Positions 12,455 through 22,206 of a stretch of DNA of 64,000 bases are shown piece after piece. The notes beneath the pieces were generated by a model. It saw nothing but the letters and a program-made list of their open reading frames with translations. It ran no database searches and was not told the origin of the DNA. The DNA is from Cycas panzhihuaensis. Its lineage: Eukaryota > Cycadophyta. Both the position numbers and the translations under genes were made by a program. The number at the start of each line of letters is the position of its first letter. Position 1 is the stretch's first letter. Where the stretch lies: NCBI GenBank assembly GCA_023213395.1, contig CM041465.1, positions 250,487,741 to 250,551,740 of the forward strand, given 5' to 3'.

Positions 12455-12580
12455 TGGAAAGTCCCGTGACTGTCGGAGGCTTAGTTACAGCCTGCCATCA
12501 CGACAATAGCCAGGGTCCTTTGTCCTTTGAACATTCTCTCATTGTGAAACTCTCAACCCAGTCCCTCCTCAGTGGATGTA

Positions 12581-12593
12581 GGCAACAGAACCA
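12581..12593 (-). other. Primer-binding site of element A
   Basis: The minus strand reads TGGTTCTGTTGCC, one base past the 5' LTR end. B and C have TGGTTCCGTTGCC. The pattern is closest to the TGGCGCCGTTGCC site (tRNA-Asp type) known from Athila-like elements, with mismatches at positions 4-5. The primer assignment is inference. Confidence 0.6.
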
Positions 12594-12594
12594 A

Positions 12595-13479
12595 TGTTGA
12601 CTTGATGTTTCACTACACTTGTGAAACTGGCACTTGTCAAGGAATCACTGGTAGTCTAGCTTAGGATACGGTCAACATGCTTCTTTCATTCATTATCATT
12701 AAGGGTTTCACACACATAGAATTAGCATACATTTATCTGAATTATCACAATAATATCACAATTTCTACACAGCAGTACACCAAACAACATACATTCCACC
12801 TATACAATCATCATGGTACGCATACAACACAATATTCCATATAACTCCATATTTTATTAAGCAATATATCTCATACATCTAGTTCTATAACGTATCTTGC
12901 ATGCGTTCCAGCCATATACACCGTGACTGTTACATACGTCCAAAACAGGGAATGTATCTAGAATGCATCCATTGATCCTCTACTCTGTACCGTCTTGCTA
13001 GCTGTCGCACTACCTCATGGAAGGAATACTTGGCTCTCACCACTGGAATGATAAGAAAAGTACCATTAAATATCTATTTTGGTGTCATTTGAATGAATGG
13101 TTATGACCCATGGTCATAACCATTCCTTTTCCTAACACATGTGCCTTTTCACTTTAACCACATGGTTAACTTTCTTAATGGTGTCCTTTGTTGTCCATAC
13201 ATTTGTACGTACGTATGTCGGTGATGATGGCATCCGTTCTAGGTGCTCTTGGTTCAAGTCCAACCATGCGTTCCATTTCTGTTTGCTAACGTACCTAGAA
13301 CAGTACACACCTATGTTGCATACCAAAAACGTGTGCACCTATCATACGTACCTGAATAGTTCCATTTAGCTTTTTTCAGCCATACATGTCTCCGTATGGT
13401 CCGTACTTGCATTCCACTGGTCAATAGAAGCCTACCTTCCTCATTTCTCATAGCCTCTATGCCAAAATACACCCCAACA
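12595..13479 (-). repeat. 5' LTR of element A
   Basis: Partner of the LTR at 2552-3433, sharing both ends and overall sequence with scattered substitutions. GTAC-containing motifs cluster at about 13200-13215 and 13335-13350. The right flank ACAAA (13480-13484) matches the left flank ACGAA at four of five bases. Confidence 0.92.
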
Positions 13480-13499
13480 ACAAAATATACGGACGTATG

Positions 13500-13870
13500 A
13501 AGTGATGCTTGCTTATCATTAATTTGGGCTTTGCGTTATGAAGACTCAAAAGCTATGTTGTACAAGTTGTACCCTTTCAGGTTTTTGGCTATGTTAAAGA
13601 GTATAAGTAGATCATTTATTCTGTTGGTCCAACAGTGAGAGCTAAGTTATTGAGTTATATGATATATTCTCAAGGGTGAGGGCCAATTGATTATGTCATA
13701 TGATATACTCTCAAGGGTGAGAGCCAGACATTGAAAGTGATATAATGTTCTGATGAGCATATTCAGTGCAGATTAATGAAATATACAAGTTATGAGAAAA
13801 ATCTTGTGCATTATATATGATGATGTTTGGTTGTTCATGTTGTGATTGAATATGTTCTATATGTGGTGAA
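13500..13870 (+). repeat. Older decayed LTR piece related to the A/B/C/H family
   Basis: On the plus strand, two diverged copies of CTCAAGGGTGAGNGCCA occur at about 13668-13727 after a GTGAGAGCTAAG. This resembles the reverse complement of the C LTR near 46820-46880, where CTCAAGGGTGAGAGCC and GTGAGAGCC occur. The order of flanking motifs is also similar. It is best explained as an old LTR beside which, or into which, element A inserted. No edges can be set. Confidence 0.45.
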
Positions 13871-14239
13871 TGTTGTAAGTTGTTATATACATTGCAACTA
13901 ACCTAAGTGCAATCGACATCAAGGGATAAGGACATGTGACAACTACATTATTGGGCAGTTTCAAGATGTTGGTGGGCCAAGTAGCAATCAATAACAGTAT
14001 GCCCATGTGGGATGGCTTGGACCACTTTCCATGCAAAAGGTAAGGCAAGGATTGTGTTACATGTAGCTCCATAGCACTCTTTATTGCCAATAGATGAAGG
14101 CTCAAGCTTGTAACACCAGTGCAGACCAGGACTTTTTCCCTTGGGCAACATGTTCAATCTATACACCTAACACAAACTTTTTCCCTTGGGCAAAATGTTC
14201 AATCTATACACCTAACACAAGTCATTGTGGATGAGAACC
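13871..14239. repeat. Unassigned stretch with a 45-bp tandem duplication
   Basis: No gene is visible. Positions 14131-14175 are repeated at 14176-14220 with a one-base difference (unit begins ACTTTTTCCCTTGGGCAA). The rest shows nothing recognisable. Confidence 0.7.
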
Positions 14240-16020
14240 ATGGGAATGACTAGCAACCAATGTCACCAACATAGAGTGACTAGTAGGAGGGGACTTCAAT
14301 ATAGTTGAGTGGGAAGGCAGTAAAGCAGGGAAATCCTCCTTTTTGTGGAACCTCCCTATGAAAGAGACATAGTTCAGACTTAAAACTTTACTCTTCATAT
14401 TTGATTTGAACTAGAAATAAAAACACCAAGAGAATAGTGATTGGTTTACCTTGTCTGCCTTTAGACTAGGCCCATACATGAGTCTAGCAAGACATGATAG
14501 ATTCTACAGCCCTTCCTCCTTCCACTTGGTGACGAAAGGGAATAGATCTATCCAAACCCTAGCTAATACCTCTCTCACAGACAATTTGCCCATTTTAATT
14601 GAACTAAAGTGAGAGGAAAAGGTCGTAATTTTTGAGAAAACAACTTCATAGAAGTTTAAATGTGCCTTTACCAGGGATGGGTTCCTATAGAAAGGGAATT
14701 GGAAAACTTTGGAATTTATTCCTACAACTTATGGCACTAAATGAATGAATTGGGTTGGGAACAGGCCATTATAAGAACAAGTAAATTCTTGTAAAGCTTT
14801 GATAGACAAGCAGCTAGGGCCCTGTGAAAGAGAGAGCTGGCCTACAGGCAAGACTTGAAACAACAAGGACTAAACTAGAAGAGAAACCTCCCAATTTGGC
14901 TATAAAAGCCCCAGTACAGAAGGCACAGTTTGAGATAAGGAAAGTGGAGGGGGCACATATAGGACTGAAACGAATTGCTGGGAGCGAGGTAATGCTTCCA
15001 CTTCTTTTCTGTTCAAGCATTATCACAAGTGGATCGTGCTAAGAAAATCTGCTGTATTAATGAGGAATCTGCCATACGAAGCCAACAAAAATCAAGCACC
15101 TGTTTTACAGACGAGGAATATTTTCGCATCCACTGCCCCTAATGAGCCAATAAGCCAAGACCTAGAAAAGTGTGGTCAATGTGTCCCCAGCAAACTCAAT
15201 GTGAGAGATAAAATCAAGCTTGAAAAAGAAAGTTAAGAAGAAGAGCTGCTAGAGGATATAAAAGGCATAAAAAATAATAAATCTCTCGGCTGTGATGAGG
15301 TCCCCATGAATTTATAAAACATGGCACTATATTGCAAGAAATTTACTGTCAATGTGACAAGAGGCACCCTCCTCTAGCAAAGTAGTGAATGTATCATTAA
15401 GTTGATTCCTGAAGGATCCAAAAGGAATGTGACTTGGGGTAGAGGTCAATGACACTTGAACATTTCATATAAAACACTAGCCATGATGATAGACAAGACA
15501 GTCATACCAATAGCTACAGGGATAGTTAGGTATGAGCAGAGAAGGTTTATTAAGGGAAGGTATGGCATTCTCATCACAGCTTGGTAAGAGTAGAATGGGA
15601 AAGACACGTAGGGCAGAAAGTAGTTTTTCTTAAGGTTGACTTTGAAAAAGCTCATGACTGTATTGAATGGTACTTCATCTTTCATATACTATAGTGACTA
15701 GGATTGGGTCGGATCCATATCAATATGATTCAAACCCTCTTTTCCAATGCCTTGACAAGGATGTCAGTAAATGGCTCTTCCAGGGCTCCCATCCCCCTTG
15801 AGAAGTCAATCAGACAGGGATATCCCTTAGTAGCCTACCTCTGTATCCTGGTTGTAGATGCTCTTGGCTATTTTGCTGCAAGCAGCAACAAACAAGAGGC
15901 AAATTTTGGGAATCCTCCTTCCAAACGATTCTTAGTTATTGAACACCCACTTTGTTGATGAAGCAGTGCTGACCCTTGCCCTCAACAAACAATCCATACT
16001 AAACACCCTTACTCTCAGTT
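14240..16020 (+). pseudogene. Decayed non-LTR retrotransposon (LINE) ORF2 fragment
   Basis: Plus-strand remains of a LINE polyprotein. The endonuclease part at about 14285-14600 has GDFNIVEWEG (DFN motif), then LARHDRFYSP and LTDNLPI, matching the end of apurinic-type endonucleases. A linker follows. RT runs from about 15240: NNKSLGCDEVP, QRRFIKGRYG, FLKVDFEKAHDCIEW, GSSRAPIPLEKSIRQGYPL and a damaged ADD box (FVDEAVLTL) near 15950-15975. Many stops and frameshifts are present. The 5' part and the 3' end with poly(A) are not identifiable. Confidence 0.8.
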
Positions 16021-16351
16021 ATTGAACACCCATAATAATCATTTTGTTACCATGCTTGCATACACTTTACGAAAATTTTCAAAAAATAAAAGTACAGTAA
16101 ATAAAAATACATTCCGTGGAATGACTGGATAAGAATTTGGCAGCTAGCCATAAAGAACATCTTAAACCCCTGCCAAACTATTTAAATATACCTCCAAGGG
16201 CTAAGCAGGATCAGAGAAAATCAGTCTATTGCACATTTGAGACATAGAGAATTAAATCAAGAAAATCCTAATAAATCAGGACAAACTACAATTCAATCAC
16301 AAATCTGAACCATATGTATAGATGGATTAGAGTTTGATAAAGAAGTAATAC
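16021..16351. other. Probable intron sequence beside the helicase exon
   Basis: Between the LINE remnant and the helicase exon. No motif is visible apart from the splice donor at its right edge: the minus strand reads ATGGAG then GTATTA at 16351-16346. Confidence 0.5.
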
Positions 16352-16601
16352 CTCCATTGCAATGAAAGATTCCAATGCCTTTTGCAAAGATAACACCCCA
16401 GGATGCATCTCTAGCGTGGACCATAGTCCCTCCTTATGACGCTTTCTGCCATACATACAAATACGATCTAGAACATTTTGAAGGGAAAACTCATTCAAGG
16501 GCACACCATGTTTCTGCAATTCTTGCAAATAATCCAGCTCAACGGGTTGCAAAAATAAATATGCTTCTCCTTTCTGGCCCAGGCGTGCTGTTCTTCCAAC
16601 C
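16352..16601 (-). CDS. RH17: Exon of a DEAD-box ATP-dependent RNA helicase, RH17/DDX31 (Dbp7) type
   Basis: A 250-nt minus-strand exon with no stop. It begins with one base completing an Arg codon, then VGRTARLGQKGEA, the end of helicase motif VI (HRxGRTAR), followed by YLFLQPVELDYLQEL and, near the end, LEMHP and LQKALESF. Those features match the part of RH17/DDX31/Dbp7 helicases just after the second RecA domain; these proteins act in large-subunit ribosome biogenesis in the nucleolus. The 3' splice site (TTATTTTATAG before 16601) has a T-rich tract and a possible TTAACT branch site. The 5' splice site (GAG/GTATTA) is at 16352/16351. Neighbouring exons were not found in the window, so either introns exceed its limits or this is a dispersed gene fragment. 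The absence of stops and the presence of both splice sites favour a real exon. Orthology to RH17 is likely but not certain. Confidence 0.75.
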
Positions 16602-17333
16602 CTATAAAATAAGCCAGAAGAGTTAAAAAACATTGTAACTGCCCAGATTTGGAAAATAAAACAAATTAATGTAAAAGATACAATGTTTACACAGTTGTTT
16701 CAGACCAATGTTATGCATCAACAGAATTTTAAAAAATTCTAATTCTAAATGCCAGTACAAATGAGACCACAAATAAAACGCGGATTGACAAATTTATCAA
16801 TCTAAAATAGACAGCTACTAATGTCATGTTTCAGAGGCATGGCAGGAAAAGCATTTGGTTAAAAGATAATAAAGGTCATAACCACAAAACTTACACATGC
16901 ACAAAATACAAAATAACCTCTTGCAAAGTTGCCTATAGAGGATCATCCATGGTGACATTCAAAACACAAATGAACTATGAAGGTAGACTAGCATGGAAAA
17001 CAGAAAATAACTTGAGGACCATGGGACTTTCCAAATAAATTGAACCAATTTTGAGTATTAAAAAGCTCTTCTGAATTCATACAGATAATTTAATGGACTC
17101 GATACTTACTGAGCTTCACTCGTCAACATTTAAAGAAGCAACATGCACAACATTTGTATGAAAAACAGCAGACCGTTACATTAACACCCTTATGGATTTG
17201 GTGCAGGAACCTAGAAAAAAACTTCTTTTGCTGTTGCGGTGTGTCCCACTAGGTTTGTCATCACAGCATCACATTTTTTTCAAGGGAGGCCAAAATATCT
17301 ACATTCATCCTCTTAGCAAATGTGGGTGGAAGA
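16602..17333. other. Probable intron sequence, no element recognised
   Basis: A/T-rich sequence upstream (in gene orientation) of the helicase exon. I see no transposon domain and no second helicase exon. Bases 17329-17333 (GAAGA) are the left target-site duplication of element B. Confidence 0.5.
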
Positions 17334-18176
17334 TGTTGGAGCATAATGTGACATGCTGGGCTATGGGCAGACCAGAGAGAGGCTGAGTATCCTTGGACTG
17401 TGCAGGTACGGACCGTACGAAGGTACGTATGCAGCAAGAAGTGAAGAATCCAGCATTCTGGGTACGTATGACAGGTGCGTACCTGGTAAAGGTATGCAAC
17501 ACAGATACGTACCTCCAGGCAGAACGCAAGCAAACAGGAATGGTACGCATGAGAAGACTGGACAGAAGGGAGCCTGGGATGACGTCAGACGTACGTACGG
17601 ACGTACGGATGAGTTAAGACAGCCAGTTAAGGAAACTAACCAATGGTTAGGAAGAGGTACGCTTGACTGAAAAGGTACGGTTATGACAGACAGTCATAAC
17701 CCTTCAGCCAAAGGACACCAAGGAGCGTATTTATGAGGCTTCCCAAGGACCATTCGGTTAGGGTGAGAGCCAAGTATACCAGTACGCATTGGTACGGAGA
17801 CCAGTACGCATGACAGCAGCCTAAAGCCGTGTATTTTGATGGGTACCTCCTGGGTACGCATGTGACAGAGTGAATGTATGAGGCTGGAATGCACAGGGAA
17901 TGCATTCCAGCACCTTGTGTAAAAGAACTTATTGCTTAATAAAATAAGAGTTACGTGGAAATTGTGTATTCTCTGTGTTTGCAAGGACTGAATGTGGAAT
18001 ATGTGCTGATCTCTGTACTGCTGTGTGCCGTTGTGATATAATCATGTGGAAACATTAATAAATCTGTGAGATATATGTGGATAATGATGTTGACTGTGTC
18101 CTAAACTAGACTATAACCTGTGTAACCTTGACAAGTGTACCCTTCCCACAAGTGCAGTGGGAAACCTAAGTCAACA
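17334..18176 (+). repeat. 5' LTR of element B
   Basis: 843 bp. I count 18 GTAC cores on one strand by eye, against about three expected by chance, most within GTACG or CGTACC. A TGACGTCA palindrome lies at 17580-17587. A TATTTAT box is at about 17729 and a poly(A) signal AATAAA at about 17938. Confidence 0.92.
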
Positions 18177-18177
18177 T

Positions 18178-18190
18178 TGGTTCCGTTGCC
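18178..18190 (+). other. Primer-binding site of element B
   Basis: TGGTTCCGTTGCC, one base after the LTR end, identical to the site in element C. It resembles the tRNA-Asp-type site TGGCGCCGTTGCC. Confidence 0.65.
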
Positions 18191-18316
18191 TACGTCCATT
18201 GAGGAGGGACAGGGCCCAGGAGTTTCAAAAGAAGGAATGTGTAAAGGGCAGAGGACCCTAGCTGTCGTCGTAATGGCAGGCTGTAACTAAGCCTCCGACA
18301 GCCAGAGGACCTTCCA

Positions 18317-20374
18317 ATGCCACCTAAGAGACCTTCAAAGGCGGAAGAGCCACAAAAGGATACTTCACCTAAAGGGAAAGAAACAAGCAGACAAAGGGCA
18401 TTACGATGGTCAAAGGAGTCAAAATTGAGAAGGGCAAGGAGATTAAGTTCGCAGAACAACAAGACTAAGGGATAGTCCGTTGAAGAATCTGAGGCAAGTG
18501 GAGCCCAGACACCTCAAGAACAAGGAGAGGGAACTAATGGCGAACGAATGGTACTAACACGAGCCCCAATCAAGGATGACCTGTTTAGCCCAGAATATGA
18601 AAAAAAACCAAAGGTGGATGAAGAATATAAAGACACTGTAACAAAAGAAGGAAGTATACATGTGGAGGACAGTCCGAAGGACCTAAGTGACAGTGAGAAG
18701 AAGGCGGAGGAAGGTCCCTCGGCATATTGGGAAAATAAGCTCACAAGACAGCTTTTTGAAGATTCATCAGATAGGGGATCTGATCATATATAAGTTGACA
18801 CCATTAACAATACAAGTGCCAGGTGTATTAGAACCTATACATCTTAAAACCCCATTTAAGAATCCGTTATTTGGGAAAGATAATATTGCAGTAAGCACTC
18901 CAAGTACATCTCCAAAGGAGAAGAGTGAAGGGAAGGAGACAAAATCCAGTAAGGAGGAGAAAGGGGAAGAATCACCACCAGGTGGGACACCATTACAATC
19001 TCCCAAGATGGATGATTATAGAGATTTTGGGAAGTTGATTTTCAACGACACTTTGAATGCAGTCGAACACGTATACCTCTTTCAAAATCTGATTGATGTG
19101 AAGAAGATTACAGACGAAGACGAGATAAAAGCAGTTAAATGCAGACATTAAGGGAGTACCGTTGGCATGGTACAAAGAAATAAATAAGAATGATTCATGG
19201 GCGAAAATAAAGAAATCCTTCGAGGAAAGATTCCAGAAATTCTGAAGCACGAAGCGGTGGAAATTGCCCTTAGGGAAATTAAACAAAGGCCTGGAGAATC
19301 AGTGTTAACTTATATCAGTAGAATGAAAATCATTGCAGCTAGTATGATTAATGAAACGGTAACAGACCATAATATGAAGAATTATTTTGTCAGGGGACTG
19401 AATGAGAAACCGAGAGCTATGATGCATGCCCATCCATTAAAGTCATTCAAAAATGCCCAAGATTTAGCACTGGATTTTGAGATGGAGATGGATGCACAGG
19501 CTAGAGGACACGACTCCCTCCTACTGAGATTACAAGAAGAAATCAGGGAAATCCAACAACACCAGTATAATCGAGCCTTCTGCCAGGTGGGAGTAGCAGA
19601 AGAGGAATCAGAATTAGAAGCCCTAAGAAAGGAAGTGGCAAGACTAAAAGTAAGAAACAACAGAGAAGAAGAAACAACGAAGAAAAAAGATCATGAAGGC
19701 AGAGTAAAAAAATGGTGCCACATCTGTGAGGAAAGTTCACACACGACTAAAGAATGTGAACTCAACCCGAAGAATAGCGCATTGCACCAAAGGGATAAAT
19801 GGTGCCACATATGCACTGTGGATATGCATATAACCAAAGATTGTTTCTACAACCCAAGAGGGAAATCATACAGAGGACGAGGTAGGGGTAGGGAAGGCAA
19901 CCCACCTCGAAACATTTATACAACGAGGAATACATAGGAGCCCTCGAGGAAAAAACAACCAATGGGAAGATGCCTCATTTGTTTACAATTCGGGCATTGG
20001 AAATCCTAATGCCCAACCAAACGAGAATACAAACAAAAACCGTTCGTATGTAACAATTGTGGACCAAGTGAACATAAAACAAAAGATTGTAAAGGCAAAG
20101 CTAAAGCCACTAACCTAATGACAATTATACCGGAGAGCAAAAATGTAGAACTCCAAAAAAAACAAAAGGAGAAAGAAGACGAAGGATATCTGAATCCACA
20201 AATAGAAATGAATCGATTTAAACAAGCGAAACAAGTGTTAGAAGACTTAGCTCAAAAAGAAAGTGCATTACCAATGGGGAAGGCAGAAACTATGTATGTA
20301 TATGTAAGAAAGAATAAGCAAAAAGAGAAAGATAAGGTACCAGAAGAACCAAAGGTACAACCTCAAATGGTAAA
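18317..20374 (+). pseudogene. Gag of gypsy element B
   Basis: ATG at 18317 (PPKRPSK). A stop follows near 18472, a frame change near 18780, and a TAA at 19149-19151. The capsid core lies at about 19010-19470 (DYRDFGKLIF, GESVLTYISRMK, MMHAHPLKSF). The nucleocapsid has CHICEESSHTTKEC, CHICTVDMHITKDC, CLICLQFGHWKS interrupted by a stop, and CNNCGPSEHKTKDC, with RGRGRGRE after the second knuckle. The C-terminal tail (PQIEMNRFKQAKQVLEDL) is helical and conserved in C. The frame ends at the deletion that removes the protease. Confidence 0.9.
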
Positions 20375-21391
20375 GCATGGAAGAAAATCTTGATGTTCAG
20401 ATTCTGGTGGCCATCTATGTTCGAAGACGTAAGGAAATGGATCCAAGCCTGCAACTATTGTCAACGGGTTGGGAGACCTAATCGGCAAGATTTCCAACCC
20501 CTACATCCCATTCTACCTCTCGCACCGTTCGAGAAATGGGGACTCGACTTCGTAGGACCAATTAAACCAGCCACCCGTCGATCAAAAGCCCGATATATTC
20601 TAGTGGCAACAGATTATATGACAAAGTGGGTAGAAGCAAGAGCCTTAAGAAAAGCAGATGCGGAAAGTACAATCCGATTTCTGTACGAAGTGGTTATTAC
20701 ACGATTTGGATGCCCTTTGGAGATTGTGAGTGACCAAGGAGCCCATTTTCTGAATCAAACCATAGAGATATTGACATCGGCTTTTATCATAAGCCATCGA
20801 AAGTCTACACCATACTAACCAAGGGCAAATGGACAAGCAGAGAGTTCAAACAAAATAATTCAGAACTGCTTAAGAAAAATATGTGACGTCGGCAGATCCG
20901 ATTGGGCCGAGAAATTGCCATCCGTGTTATGGGCATTCAGAACAACTTATGAAAGATCAACTGGACAAACTCCATTCCAGCTCGTCTACGAAACAAAGGC
21001 CATTCTTCCGACAGAGTTCGAGATACCAAGCCTAAGAACCGCCATGCAGTGTCGATTAAACGACTTTCAATCCTTACGGCAGCGATTGGAAGAATTGGTG
21101 CAGTTAGAAAAGAAACGACATATGGCGAAATGGTTGCAAAATATAGAAAAGAGATGACAAAAGGCATGGCATGATCGACATTTACGCAAACCTCAATTCA
21201 AAGAAGGTGATCAAGTGTTTCTTTATGACAGCAAGTTCAAGATGCACCTCGGGAAACTCAAGATGCGATGGTTAGGACCTTACATCGTAGAGAAAATCTT
21301 CGAGAATGGATCGGTGCAACTACGGGAAATTGATGGGCCGCTGCTACCAACTCGAGTGAATGGTAGCAAGTTGAAACCATATGTTGAATAG
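20375..21391 (+). pseudogene. Integrase of gypsy element B (DDE triad retained)
   Basis: Begins at the deletion junction within the zinc region, so only the CNYC pair of the HHCC site remains. The catalytic triad is intact: LDFVGP, VSDQGAH and GQAESSNK, unlike A and H, where the glutamate is lysine. TAA interrupts before the glutamate (near 20816) and TGA occurs near 21155. The C-terminal domain ends at the TAG at 21389-21391 after KLKPYVE. No chromodomain is present. Confidence 0.88.
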
Positions 21392-22206
21392 ATTAGCTCA
21401 CCAACCGGATCAGCTGGTTGTACTATAGCGCGTTGCATGAAGTTGAGGCAAATCGAATTGCCTTGATATCGGAATGTGATCCAGTTCGGTATGGAAACAA
21501 AAATACAAAAAAAAATGAAAAAAAAAAAAAAACAAGAAAAAACAACCGTAATTCATACCATATACATAAGCAATAAGAAGAATCATCAATAGCAAGGATA
21601 TTATGAAGGATAACAAAGAATTCTGTCAAAAAAAAAATCTGATTTTTTTAACATACATACCGGCAAAATACATTATACGTACTAGGAAAAGTATGTTACA
21701 GTGCACGACCGTAAAATACATTATACATACCAGAAAAGTAGGCTATCTGGTACGCATTGTGTAAAATAAGACAAAATACACTTTGCGTACCGAAAAAAGT
21801 ATACTATCTGGTACGCACTATATAAAACAGGCCAAAATACATTATGTATACCGGAAAAGTATGCTACGGGGTACTAACCAGTTTACACTATGCGTACTTG
21901 AAAAAGTATGCCGTCGAAGTACGCATAGAAGAAAAGAGGCGAATAAGACAAAAGTATATATTACGTGCCTGCAAGCATTCCCGCACAGTACGTAACAGGA
22001 AATCGAGCACAATTCCGTCCAGATTCTCAACAGCAAGCAGCCGAGGAAAGCCCTTGTGATCCAAGGAGACAGAAGGACAAACTTCAGCCTCAAATCAGCA
22101 AGTATAAGTCCAGAGAATAGTAACCATACCAGCAAAGGTACACACGTAGGGTTCGTATCCATATTCCAGGTTATTTCGATTTTCTCTCTGGAATCCCATA
22201 GCCAAC
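21392..22206 (+). repeat. Integrase-ORF3 spacer of B: A-tracts and GTAC-rich tandem repeats
   Basis: After the integrase stop come A-rich tracts (about 21503-21540), then from about 21640 to 21930 four to five diverged units of roughly 60 bp with CAAAATACATTATACGTACC and AAGTATGCTA. This is the same block as in A and H but in the plus orientation. It is noncoding. Its GTAC motif is the one that dominates the LTRs. Confidence 0.75.

Larger units (their letters stand above)
2552..13479 (-). mobile_element. Ty3/gypsy element A, full length, decayed
   Basis: A 10.9-kb LTR retrotransposon on the minus strand. Two LTRs of 882 and 885 bp are bounded by TGTTGG and CAACA. Flanks ACGAA (2547-2551) and ACAAA (13480-13484) match at 4 of 5 bases, as expected of an aged 5-bp target duplication. 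Order on the minus strand is 5' LTR, primer site, Gag with zinc knuckles, protease, a long linker with capsid-like modules, RT, RNase H, integrase without chromodomain, a GTAC-rich repeat block, ORF3 and 3' LTR. Family members B, C and H are in this window. Integrase C-terminal features recall the non-chromovirus Athila/Tat side of Ty3/gypsy, but the clade is inference. It cannot be autonomous: stops, frameshifts and catalytic-residue losses are present. Confidence 0.93.

Noticed and set aside
17097-17125. Strong splice-donor-like GTAAGTATC on the minus strand, possibly the end of an upstream helicase exon
   Set aside because: No helicase motif can be read in any frame before it, and the expected TYR-VAL-HIS-ARG coding just before the next exon is absent.
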